DNA from: Hirudo medicinalis | Lineage: Eukaryota > Annelida > Clitellata > Hirudinida > Hirudinidae | Assembly: GCA_011800805.1 (NCBI GenBank) | Contig: MPNW01000091.1 | Span: forward strand, 101,747 to 165,746 | Direction: 5' to 3' | DNA: 64,000 bases | Shown: in pieces, positions 1-16,141 of the stretch | Layout of the letters: the number at the start of each line of letters is the position of its first letter | How positions within the stretch are numbered: the stretch's first letter is position 1 | Notes under the pieces: model-generated | What the model was told of the DNA's origin: nothing | The model's input: only the letters and a program-made list of their open reading frames with translations | Databases searched by the model: none | Translations under genes and position numbers: made by a program

Positions 1-104
<104 letters not shown>

Positions 105-839
105 ACTTCAGTTGTTACAAATAATTTCATGATGAAGGGTAAAATTCCGATTACAAGTCATATTTGTCCTTCCACGTGAAAATAAGCAGAACATCTGTTC
201 AAATTGTGTCACTTAATTCCCAGGAATCCTGAGCGTGTTGTTCTCAACTTAATTCTTCGAACTCCGCCACATTTGTATCGACAAAATCATAACTGCATCA
301 CCACTCCAAATATATGCTTGCTGACATAAGCTGAAACAGGAAATGCAAATGAGTTTTTGTTTGGTCGGACATCATCATCGTCGTCGTAGGCGTCGTCATC
401 ATCATCATCGCCATCATCATCATGAACATGGTTTTGTTGTCTTTTGTTGGTCAGCACTTCCTATCCTCATTCATTTTGTTCCTCGATGTATTGGGCTTGT
501 TGCGTCCGTGTTAGGAATATTTATTGTCCTACAACAACATGCTTCTCACTATCTTCACAATCAGTGCAACTACCACGACTAATACGACGAATACTGAGAT
601 TACTAATTCAGACTAGTATTCTAGTTCTATTCAACATTGTCATCGACAAGATATTGCAGTGCAACATGAGATGACCAGCAACAGAACATAAGTTTGGAGA
701 TGTTGTGGTACGTGATGATTCAAATATTTTAAAACTATTTACAAGTTTTTGCTAACTTTAAATGTAATTCATAATTTTTGAAGCAAAAATTTCGCTGCAA
801 AATATGTTGAATGACCCTTAGTAATAAAAAATAATATGT

Positions 840-1015
840 AAATGTAGTTCATTTGTAAAGCGCCATATGCTATATATTTATCAGTGGCGCTTTTTGTTAA
901 CCATTTATATAGCGCTCCTTCCCATGGGCGCTTGTGGCAGTGCAGGCTGGGTTTCGAACACGACACATTGCCGTATGCAGGAACCCAACCCAAACATGCA
1001 CGCCGACACAATGAA
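840..1015 (-). mobile_element. Possible tRNA-derived SINE fragment
   Basis: On the minus strand a pol III B-box-like string (GTTCGAAAC) is followed by GC-richer sequence ending in GCGCTATATAAATGG and then a second, diverged GCGCTTTACAAATG copy. A GCGCTATATAAAT-type tail is common in animal tRNA-derived SINEs. No clear A box or target-site duplication was found, so this is a tentative call. Confidence 0.35.
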
Positions 1016-3327
1016 TGATTAATACTACTAAATAGTTATTATTAAAATAATAACACCACTTAATTAAAGCCAATAAAGGCACAAATAATGTTAACGAATT
1101 TTCCTGAGCTAGTATACTTTTAAGCACATTAAACACATAAATAATTTGAGAAATATTTTGAAAAGCACCAACCAACTCTGCAGTTCCTCATGCAAGGTGC
1201 TTGGTCCTAATCAGTTCTATGTTTTTCAGTTCTTTGCTTTTATCCACGTCACTTTTCATCGCCGTCAAATTTCCCATCTCAGCAGCTCTCTTTATCTCAT
1301 CTTCTGCGTCGTCATCCTCTATTGCTACCAATAAGCCTTATATTGTACAAACTTTTCAACAAAATGACGTTGGTAACTTGCGCTAATGGATGATTTCTTA
1401 TATTTGTCAACATTAAATCTTATATTTTTCTAATTTCAAGGGCGTTTATTATTTTCATTGCATGAGACGTTAATAATTCATTATTTTGCCAATATTTCAT
1501 TAAATATTCATTCAATGAATGGGAACCTGGATCGAGTTATGCAATAAAATGAACTCGGTAAAAGAATTATTATAAAAAATATAATTCTTATTGTTATTGC
1601 ATATTAATAATACTAACTAGATAATATTATATTCGATTTACTTTATGGAATATTCATATCAATGAATTATTTGATTTTCATTCAAATTCTCAAATGTGAT
1701 GCTTGCGAACATTAAATTCAGATAACGATGTTTTCAATTCATAAAATAAAATGAAAGATAAATATCATTTTGATTCATAAAAACACCCATTACCGGCAGT
1801 TAATGTTATTCAGGCTCCCTTCATATTGCACGGCACAGTCTCTCCTCATGCATAAACATAACCCGTTTCAGCCCATGTGATCAATTTATCAAGTCCTAGG
1901 TCTTCTTTCCTACCGGCCAAAGTCAGACATTGACAGAAATGTCACTTCTATTTGACGCCATCTCTAGATTTTTCTGGATTTCTTTATCGCCTTAAGACAT
2001 ATTCCGTTTATTTCATTTGTAAATAATGTTTTCTAATTCTACATGTTCCTAGGACGAGCTCCTGTTTATCCAGGCAGCATTCTTGTTTGCCCATCAGAAA
2101 CTTTTCCACGTGTCATCGTGTGAAGAAACACGTCCCACCCAGGATTCTCAAGCAATTTTTTGTGAAAATTGAATTTTTTCAGATTATTCAGACTCCATCG
2201 GCGGTCATCATGATAATTTTTCGTGACTTTTGAAATAAATAAACAAATATTATATAAATTTCATAAATAGTTCGGTGTCCTATATAGCAAAGCACATCTT
2301 TATCGAAATTTACGTTGCATCTTACCGAGTTGATAACAGTTTCCTCTGAGTTTTAATTTAAAAAAGCGTCATTGTTACCTCGGTTATAAAACAAGTACAT
2401 AATAGTGACACTCAGAAACAGCGATGAATAATGTTGGCGATGCAATTCTTAGATTAACATTTACCGGGAGCTTTTTTAATTTTCGCTCTAAAGCAACTAA
2501 GTTGCAGACGAACTCAGACTGATGAAGATGGCGAGGAAAATGACGCTGGTTTGATGAAAACTTTAACCATGTTAAGTTCGTAATAATTCCTTGAAATAAA
2601 ATGACGAAAATACAATCATTAACAGTTTCTAAACATTAATTTAATTATTACAAATAATTTTTAATTCTCAAATTATAATTAAAAATTAAAATATTTTGGT
2701 TCAATTACAGGCCAGATATAAATATGGCCCATCGAAAGAGATTAATGTTTCATTGTCTAATTAATATAATAAGAATAATAATAATACAATGTAAACATAC
2801 AATATTTTAGGAATTTGAATTCCGTCTTTAAATGAGGAGTTGCCAATTTTAACTATAATTCTCCTTCACTTATGCACTCAAAATTTAAAAAATTATTTTA
2901 ACTTTAAATGTTTACCAAATTAATAAAAATAAATGTGATTATTTATCAAATAATTTATAAAATTATTTCTGTTAAAGTGAATTTTAAACATTTCATTTAG
3001 ATTAACTTTTACTAGCTTTTTATACAGCTTTGTTTTCGTTTGTTGGAATTAGTTGTGCTTCGTTAAACTGATTTATTTAGGGAAATTTTTGCCAATATGG
3101 TAACTTTTTAAAGTATTTTTTGAAAGAATTGTTAATTATTTATATTATTTCTTTTAACATTTTTAAGTTCTGTCTCTTAATACGGTAGAATATGTTCAGT
3201 TCCTAAACGAGTCACTTGTTCAAGACGTCGTTTTGAAATTACATTGTGGTTTATAAAATGCGGCCTACTTTAGTACCAAAACTTAAACATAACAAAAACT
3301 TTACAATTTAACGTACGTTTGATTTAG

Positions 3328-3379
3328 TTGTTACGCAGATCTTGGTCTTCTTAACCACTATAAATAATTATTATGTTGT
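3328..3379. repeat. Dispersed repeat, copy A
   Basis: The segment around GGTCTTCTTAACCACTA is nearly identical to the reverse complement of 19455-19510, with matching flanks (CAGATCT before, ATTATTATGTTG after). Read on the other strand it contains AGTGGTTAAGAAGAC, which resembles a tRNA D-arm/A box, so it may be a fragment of a tRNA-related SINE. Confidence 0.55.
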
Positions 3380-3443
3380 GTTAGTTACCAAAATTGACAT
3401 GCTTAATTTAAGGACATCTTCCTGAAAGGTCTTCCAAGTTACA

Positions 3444-4218
3444 ATGTGGAGAATTTTGCAAGGTTCCAAGTCGATCACAACAGCAAAAACAGTACTGTAT
3501 GTAATCACTGCATTTATTGTCATTAGTTTAACTTAAAGTTAGCTGTTATGAGGCATATCTTTGAATGTTTTTGACAATTTTTATTTGTCATCATTTCTAC
3601 AGACATGGCATATCTGCAACTACATAATTAAGCCGTTTTTTGTGACAAAAGCTATTTTATTAAGAATGTTACCTAGAATATCAAGGCATGTTACCATCAG
3701 CAGATAAAAGGTGCTAGCTGACAAAGTTCATTAATCATTAAACTTCTTCTGCACAAACTACCCTGATTAATATCTTCATGAAAGTTTAAATCTTAACATA
3801 GTTTACATCACAAAATAGTGACTCAATTTACTCAGGCAAAAAGACCTCCAACATTTACATCGAGCAAGGACCACCCTAAAGAACAAGGTAATTCAATGCA
3901 TTACATTTTATCAGCCATAAAAACAAGTCGGCAACTTCTCAATTGCATAATTTTCCTTTAGTCATTGTCACCGAAACTCATAGAAACCTGGTGGAACTGA
4001 TTGCCAGAATTTCAAACAAGGTTCTTTGCAAATATTAGAATTAAATTAATAATAAGTCACATTTATGATTTATTGTTGAGAAATACAAAAGTTAATGCTC
4101 TTCAATTTTTCAGAAGCGATCCATAATCAGGTCTACTGACACCGATGAAGAGGAAGACAGAGGCAGGCCATGCAAGATCGCCAGGGTGGAGAATGTGAAC
4201 TCATTCCACAAAGACTGA
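3444..4218 (+). CDS. Candidate three-exon gene for a 69-residue protein of unknown function
   Basis: Exons 3444-3496, 3836-3887 and 4114-4218 join in one frame with consistent phases (donors GTATGT and GTAATT; acceptors CTCAG and TTTTTCAG). An in-frame stop lies upstream of the ATG. The predicted protein starts MWRILQGSKSITTAKT, a basic, hydroxylated N-terminus resembling a mitochondrial presequence. It continues through a basic middle, then an acidic DTDEEED stretch and ends VNSFHKD. I recognise no family. A second frame is also open across the same exons but has no clear start and ends soon after the third acceptor, so the short length leaves room for chance. All three exons are too short to show as single open frames. 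It lies 660 bp from the 3' end of the convergent finger gene. Only transcript data can confirm it. Confidence 0.4.
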
Positions 4219-4880
4219 TTATAGGGAGATACTGTTTGTTGACTTTAATCCTGCTTATTGTACTTTCTTATAAATGTGGATAAGAGGTGCCGTTCAATGT
4301 GGTGGTTTAACCCCGGGATCTTTGTAAGATTGTAAAGTCTTAAAAACTAATTGATTACTTGGGAATGTGGCAGAGAGCTGAAAAGATGCAAAGTTTAATT
4401 TTGTGTAACACAAGAAGCACACCTTTTGAGAGTATTGTCAGTCCATCGCTCTTATATGCAAATTGACAAACAAGGTTTGAAGAAACAGCACGTTTCCCCC
4501 AGAAGCTGGCAATATGAATCAATATCAGGAAGCTTTCAAAGTAACACAATTATGAAGCAGATCTTTCTCTGGTTAGCATTCCACAAAAACCTCTGTAGCC
4601 AATGTGTGAACTTACATATATCCCAGAAAATATTCAAAGTATATGTAATACACCAACATTAAATTTTGATTAAGACAAAGCACAAACATTTACCTTAAAA
4701 TGATGACTATTCAAAGACATGAGTTCAAATCATGCGATGGCTCAAACACGGCCAAATGATTGAATGTACTGGCGACATTAAAATTCAATTTGATGGCTCA
4801 GATTGGTGGTCCTGTCCCTTACTCAGAAGTAAACTGAACATGAATAAAATCCGGTGGCACCGAAACATGCCGTAATGTCA

Positions 4881-6302
4881 TTATATGACTTCCCCGAGAT
4901 CGTCGTCGCATCTCTGATTGGTACCGGAATGCATGACGCTCGTCGAAGATGCCGGAGACGATATAACGCTCCCGACCGTCAAGACCTTCGCGTTGTCGGA
5001 CGTCCCGCCCGGATGGGCGGCCCTCATGTGCTGCCTTAGTCCGCGCATATTGTGGAATACAGAACCACATTGGTTGCAACAGTGCTGCTGGCTCGAAGAC
5101 TCTTGCCACTGTCCACTAGTTGACCACTCGAGTTCCTCCTTCTTTGTGAAATACAAAAAATAAATGACAAACGAAGTCAATAAAGTATAAAAGAAGTGAA
5201 AGGTGTAAGTTACGGCATCCGACCATAGTTTCGACCTCTACTGAAGGCACAGACTCTGACTTGACCTGAATGCGCTGTGATCCAACTGCCTGAAAGAAAT
5301 AAAAATAACAATGCTGCATCATGTCTAACATTACTGATAATATGGGCAATGACAAAATCATTAAAAATAAAATTATGACATAATGATCACAATTGCAAAC
5401 AGGATAGTAACCTTTTCAGTTCCTGAAACTTCACCTGGAGAATCTTGAATTATAGCTGAGCCCTCTCCATCTACTTCACAAGACAACACAGGCATGTGCC
5501 TCTTCCTTGAAGGACTCTGGTCAATCTCTGCCTTCAGAGTTGGCGGGTTGAATTCCTCTTCATCGGACAATACGCAAACCTCCGATGACTGCTGACAGTT
5601 TGAGGCTTCTCTTTTTATTGGTCGCTTTGGGGTTGAATATGCCTCGTCACCTTCCACCAATTCCACTTTGGGTCGGACAGTCTGAGGCCTTCTGACCGGG
5701 GTCCTTCTAGCAGGTGGAGCCTCATACGGAACCATCACTCCAGTGCTGTCCTCAACCTGGTGATGTGGTGATGGCTGAGGTCTGGGTGCCCTGATGGGTG
5801 CACTACCTGGTGATCTCATCATGGAAGGTGGCGGTCTCTTTTGAGGCGTAGTAAATTGTAATTGTTGCCGTATCCTAGCTCTAGCAGCCATCTGGTTCTG
5901 CACAACAGTTGGAGCTTTCATCCTCTGGCTATTTCCCAAAGTTCCTCGCCTCACCAGCCTTCCTCTACCAAGTGTGGCTCTGGGTATTCCCCTGGCCATG
6001 CCACTGACATTAGGAACATTTCCACCTAATCCCCTGGTTTGTGGAGGAGGAAGGTTGCAGTCCATCATGTTGTTTCCAGCCCCCATGTGATGACCAGTTA
6101 CGGATGAGCCCTTTTTAGGCAATGCCTCATTTATTTGAACAACAATGACATTCTGGTTGTCAGTAGTAATTGCCAATAACCCCTGAATCTTCAGCTCGAA
6201 ATTATACTTAAGATTATTTCTACACAGCAACGTGACAGTCTCTATTAAATTTTTTGTCATGTATTCGTTGTCATCGAGTTCTTCATTAGGCATCTCTTCC
6301 AT
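4881..6302 (-). CDS. Uncharacterised protein with one C2H2 zinc finger
   Basis: The main exon is 5412-6302, from an ATG at 6302 to a donor after GTEK. It encodes 297 residues: an acidic N-terminus (MEEMPNEELDDNEY), a possible folded segment (about 10-60), then a disordered Arg/Pro-rich region with RGRLVRRG and repeated PxRAPRP-like motifs, and KPKRPIK-like basic patches. A short second exon starts at 5289 (AVGSQRIQV). The last exon, ending at the TAA at 4881, carries one C2H2 finger (CNQCGSVFHNMRGLRQH..H) in a Ser/Thr-rich tail. The donor of exon 2 is ambiguous: GTAACT at 5213 is the best match but gives the wrong phase for the finger frame, while weaker in-phase GT sites exist. Total length is about 400 residues. 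Likely nuclear and nucleic-acid binding; the family is not recognised. Transcribed divergently from RIOX1. Confidence 0.65.
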
Positions 6303-6687
6303 CTACGTTAATAAAATGAAAAATGGCACGATGATCAAATAGTTTAATATAATTTCTATGCTAGGCGAGATGTCATCAGTATTGCAATACCTGATACATG
6401 CTTGATATTTTCCAAATTGTGCACAACAATCGGAGCTGTCGTTGAAAACAAGCCGCTTGTAAAACTCAAAATTAAACACCAAAGAATTTTAATTTTGTCT
6501 CAATTTGGCAACTTCTGAAAATAGGTCTAAAATAGCTTTTAAATTAAAATTAAATAATGTATTCAATTTTCAGTAGGCGATAACGTATCATTAATTGGCG
6601 CATGTTTCGACTGCTGCCGGGTGTGTTGTACCGTTCTTGCCTAATTGCAATTGTCAGAAATTTATTTGAATAAAGTAATTCTTAATC
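6303..6687. promoter_or_regulatory. Bidirectional promoter between the finger protein and RIOX1
   Basis: Only 385 bp separate the divergent start codons at 6302 (-) and 6688 (+), so both promoters and 5' UTRs must lie here. No TATA box is placed convincingly for either gene; a somewhat GC-richer patch (GGCGCATGTTTCGACTGCTG) lies at about 6597-6616. Inferred from gene positions, not from a recognised motif. Confidence 0.5.
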
Positions 6688-10502
<3,815 letters not shown>

Positions 10503-13500
10503 TGACATTCATGATATGATGATTGATGATGATGATGATGATTAATTTTCCAAACTTGATTATGTTTCAAGAACTCACAACCAACATGCTGAGTTGATTA
10601 TCATTAGTGACTTCATCGTTGCTTTGTCATTGTGTTTCCTGTTTAATTGCTTGTTTTTTGTGTGGTTGTTTCAGTCTTTTGTTAATGTGCTTTGAAAGTT
10701 TAATGGAATCTGTCTGTGTGCATGTGTTGAGCTTAAAACTTTCCTTACTAATATTTTTGCTTACCAAGTGCGGGTAGTTGGCTACGGTCCTTTTATTTGT
10801 TCGACGATTTTTAATTCGTTTGTTTGGCAAACTGAAGGCATCCCTTGTTTTGCCAGTGAACTCTTCTCTGGCTGTGTGATCACCAAAAGAAAACTCTTGA
10901 ATGTTATTTTTTGAAAATTGTTTTGAGCTTATATTAATTGTCTGCATTTAACAGAAATTGATGTTGGGTTAGGTGGATTCTAGCAGTTGATAAAAACGTT
11001 TCTTGTTGAATGTTCATTACACGTTATTTGAGGTCTGATGGTCATCTGAAATTAGCTGATCGAATATGAGTGGGTAACAATGGAAATGTGAGTAACTTTA
11101 TGCAGGTGGGCAGCAAACATCCGGTCCTTTGTCGGAAGTATCCAAAGGTGGAATAAATTGTTGTAGACCATTGCTGTGAAATGTCTGTGATAATGATAAG
11201 AGTTAGGTACAAAAACTTGAGGTGCTCTCGTGCCATGTTCTCCCAATTTTCGAAAGTTCAGCTGCAGGTGAGGTCCTGCATCAATTTACAGGATTGGTGT
11301 GGTTTTCATCGCGATGTAGTCTCGCATTATGTTGACTCGACAAGGAAAATATGGACAAGTTGCAACTCCACTGGCAGTTTGAGGAGTAAATATTTCAAAT
11401 AATAATTATAAACAGTAATAATAACAAACGACAATAATAAATAATAATTCAACAATAGTGATGAATGCGCTCCAACATAGGAATTTAAAATCTGGTTTGG
11501 CAAAACCTCGAAAATGTACTCAAAATTTGACTTCGTTTGCTGTTATCACTAGCTTGGGTATTGTTTGAAAATGTCTGTAATTCGTATATTCGTATATTAT
11601 CTGTTAGAAACCAATGAATTAAATACTGGTGTTCTAAATCATGTGATGTCCATGTTTTTGTAGGATGTTGATGTTTTTCAAACGAACCTCGTTATTTCAA
11701 TCATGTTTGTTTTTTTAATGACTTTTAAATTCCGGGCCTACATGGATGATTATTGAATCAGATTTACTGAAACAAAGCTTTCTATATATTGAAGTAAAAT
11801 ATATTCACAAGCTCAGAGAAGTAATGTTTATTATTTTATTTAAAAAAGATCATTTTGGGGTGGGATTCCCATGAGTTGAACACATGATGAATAGTCACCT
11901 ACAAAGAAAAGTTCATTCAAAGACCTGTGAGCATCGCAGGCTTACGATTTCATTCTCTACGGAGCCGAGAAAGAATTTGTTGCCAGAGATTTTTTCACTC
12001 ATTCTTGAATTAAATGAATTTCTGGAAATGACAAACTCAAGCTTCACAGGAAAGATGTGTCAAATTTTGTGGAAGATTGCTTCAGAGATCGACCGCTTCT
12101 GTAGCATTTTAATCATTTTAATCCATTCAGAGCGACCAAGAAAGTTTTCAAGCAGGTTTCATTGAATTGCAAATTAGATCTATGAATATTCATTATTTGG
12201 GTTTACTTTAAAACATTATTCTCATTAGTATTCATATTAATTGTTATTATTTTTCTTCTCCCCTTCATTCAACTTTCCATTGTTGGACTGCAGCTTATAA
12301 TTGACAAGTAATTTTGATCGCTCCTTCATCATTCTGAGCTATTTGTTTGTCACCGAGGAGGACTTGTGGGATTTGTGCTTCTTCATTAATCGATCGTTAT
12401 TTCAACAGTTCTTTTATCGATATTTTAGCAGATATTTTATCGATAAGTCCGATATTTGTCACAGATGGTTGGTCAATATTCTTATTTTTTAAAAACTATT
12501 GTCAACTTTTCTTTTTTTTTTTACAACTTCATGATGTGCACTTCAAGTTTAAGTTCAAGCATTTATTTTCAGTAAATTTATGATGATTTTTAAGTGCTTT
12601 GAAACTTCAATATTCTGCAATGTACGTTCTTAAAATTAAATAAAAGGATATTTGAGATAAATATTAATAATTGGCCTCTCATCACGAGTGGTCAATTTTT
12701 ATCAGACGTTCACCATCCTCAGTTCAAGGTTGATGGTTTAAATTAGTCTGATGAAGCATTTTTGAAACAAAATAATTAATCACCCAAATACTAAACAATC
12801 ATCAGCCATCAGCATGTGATAACCAAACAAATTGAAGTGCTAGTCAAAATATTACGATCGTGTGTGTTATTTCATGTGGAAATAATATCATTATCAACTC
12901 GCAAGATCACGTTTCAGATTGGCAGGGGAACTGTGGCCTTGAAATGTAGCCGTGGCGTTGTGAATTCGTCAATTAAGAAGCATTCGTAACAGCCGGTGAT
13001 ACTAATGATACTAACAGCGGTGGTAATGGTAATAGTTACTACTGGTAGTGGTATGTTGTTGGCCGAAAGTTGTTGAGGAAGGGGAGATCACATTGACAGT
13101 GAGGCCTTTGTTCAGCCCTCCTGCACAGGATGACTAACTGCATTATAATGTCTCACAAACACTGCAGGACGCCTGTTGAGCTTATTTCATTTATTTTCAA
13201 ACTTGTGCTTGTTCTTGTTGGTGGCATTGCTGATGTTTTAAGGTCTCCTGCATAATTCACAGCATAATAATTCTTTCACAAGTTCATAACCCACTCCGCC
13301 ATGAGTCATAATGTGAATTAATTGATGACATTCATCCTAGCTGAAGTCTCTTAGAAACTTTCAAGCCTCGGTAGATGCATTTCAAATCGTAACAGAAATT
13401 CAACAAAAATAAAAATTCCACTATTCTGCAGATTATAATAATTCGTAATTCACGTTGTCATAATTGTCATCATCATCACAGTCGTTATCATCGTCGTTAG

Positions 13501-16141
13501 CATCGTCATCATCATCATCATCGTCGTCATCATTATTATATTTATGTTCTCAATAAATAGCGTCCTTTCACATAGGAAAGTAATGGACGAGATGAGATGA
13601 CAGGCATAAGTTGTAATTATAAGTTATAAGGTGCTTCGTTATGAAATGTTGTTTTAGAATGATAATATGTTTGCTTTTAAATTGTTTTAGAATGATAATA
13701 TGTTTGGTTTTATAATATGTTTGGTTTTATAATATGCTTGGTTTCATTTTAAGAATCCGAAACTGTAGAAACGTGCTGTGCTCATTAACGTCCACCACTC
13801 TGCCAATTGATTTGGACGTGACAAAACTATCGACTTCTCGAATATGAACGAGATGAGACACTTACACAAAAACCTCGTAATAATAATAATAATAATAATA
13901 ATAATAGTAATAATAATAATAATAATATTAAATGTATATTATAGTATTAATAATAATATTAAATGCACTTTTCGTGAACCGAAGAAGGTACATGGAAGCA
14001 AACCTACTGAGGCCAGAGTTCCGTTGGTTTGACTAATGGAAGCATTGATGAATGAGTGACTGAGATGAACGAGCGAAATGTGGTGGATTGCGAAGATGGT
14101 GAATTAATGGCAGCCAATGCAGGCTGAACTGTTGAAAATGGTGAACTGGATAAGCGGATTACACTTATGCTGGATGATGGAGATGAACATATTCTAATGA
14201 TATTTTAAGTTCCTTAAAGTGATACTTATGGGAAATTATGTCTATGTCGTCATTGTCATCAGGGTATAACGACAACGTTTTGTCTCCAGACAAGTTATTT
14301 GAAGTTAATGATCGAGCAAAATGACGATGACGACGGATTAATAAAATGATCAGTGAAGATTAATATTGAATAAGATCAATATTATGATTTAAATATAAAT
14401 TATACTATAAATCTTGTAGTTGCAAATATCATCTCGAGTGCATCTTCAAGTTACTGTTGCTACTGCAACTTGCTTATCCAACCGAACTCAGAATGTTTGA
14501 TTTTAATGTGCATCACTGGAATTTTACCTAAAATTTTTATAATTATACAAAAATTCATTCATAATTATAAAATGAAATAACATTTATTATTAACAAAGAT
14601 TTTCGACTATTTGGAGTATTAATTATTTTTAGATAAATTGTCATAACATTGGTTGAAGGAATATAATTTTTTGATCTTTACCGCTTTCGTTAACTTAAAC
14701 TAGAACTTAAACAATGATGAGTCATCTCAAGTGGTTTACTGTGATGGTGAGTGTTGTGGTCACTCAGTGCTGGCATCGTCTACGTCAACAACGTTGGTGT
14801 CTGACGATGGCGGTTGCTCAGTTGGTGTCGTTGCGCAGTACTTGTTGGCGATGATAATTCGTTGTGCTGTTGTTGTTGTTGTTTGATCTTCATTTGAGTC
14901 TCATTCGTAGATTGAAAGACCTGAAGGATGAGTTTGTCGAAGAAGAGACCTAAGAGGAAGATGGAGATGTTTGTCATAAGGAGAAGTAAGCAGTATTTTC
15001 TTCATCTTTACGCGTCGTCATTGTCATCATCGTAGTTAACATCATCAAACTAGTTAGCATCATCGTCACCGTCACCGTAATCGTGGTCGTATATGAATTT
15101 TACTGTTGGTGTTTGCTCTATAATCGATCATTTTTGAATGTTTTGCAAGCAATTAATACTTAAAAGCGATTATAATGTTAATTATTTATTTTTGTTTATT
15201 ATCCGAAATAATTTGCTCAACGATAATTTTTAAAACGCGACATTAATGCATTCAGAAAATTCATACATTCGCAAATTGGTGCCAACATATTTTGAATAAT
15301 TACTTTTTCATTAATAACTTTCATTATCATCATCGATATCATCAGTTCTCATGAGTCAACTTCACAAGAGCATCCTCTCTTCCTTCTCTTTTTCCATCGT
15401 CGTCGTCGTCGTCATCAGTAGCTATGAGCTTCAACTGCTGCATCATCACCTCCCGTCATCATCATCACCATCATCCGTGTTAAAAATGAAGTAAAATATT
15501 GAAATGATTACAAAACTTGCTTCATTGAAAGTAACTGAAGAAGCACAATCAAGTGGACGCATTCAACGTTCGAATTATTGTCCAAGCTTTTCCTTCACTT
15601 TCGACCGACTTATGCAAGCACATGCATTAATAACATCAGCCTTTCGAAGCAGATGATCATGGACCAATCAATTGAGTTCGCCATCTTATTCTAATAACAG
15701 CAACATCAACAGACGCACATCGAAACAAACTGGAACAAACTTTTAAGTGTTTTTACAACAACATCAGGCACAAAAATGATGAATGCAGTAATAACAATCT
15801 GGCTACATGTCTCTTAAAACACGGCTGCACGTGCTGCCCTTGCAAAGCGACATGAAGAAGCAGCGTGCGGCATTTTGACACCGTGAAATAAGAACGTTTT
15901 AAAATCATTCAAACATTCCTTCAATTGTCCGCCATTGAACTATTGGAGCCTCTGTGTTAATAATAATAATCGACGTTCGAAGAGCAGGCGACTTAGTTCG
16001 AAGCGCGTCGGTAGAGTTCAGAAAGTGGCGATGTGAAACATGAAACAAATCTTAAACGAATGACTCTAAGATCGACCACTGATGTATCTTTGATTTGATT
16101 TGCCTTATTTCTCTCATCGAAAACGGATTATTAGCGCGGGA
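10503..16141. other. Gene-poor spacer between RIOX1 and the TRPM gene
   Basis: No exon with family similarity or consistent splice phase was found. It holds GAT/GTC arrays (for example 10531-10545, 13468-13532, 15391-15415), an (AAT)n array at about 13878-13928, and a short tandem repeat at 13653-13745. The first part is presumably RIOX1 3' UTR, and the last 100-200 bp presumably TRPM 5' UTR and promoter. The few frames of 60-106 codons have no recognisable features. Confidence 0.6.
13653..13745. repeat. Short tandem repeat with GATAATATGTTTG units
   Basis: Units built on TTAGAATGATAATATGTTTG and TTTTATAATATGTTTGG recur two to four times with small changes. Non-coding. Confidence 0.7.

Noticed and set aside
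343..582. His/Arg-rich 79-codon frame
   Set aside because: It is a CAT/CGT microsatellite read in frame, with no domain and no splice partner.
13844..14032. 62-codon frame with a poly-Ile stretch
   Set aside because: The Ile run is an ATA/AAT microsatellite; the flanks show no family similarity.
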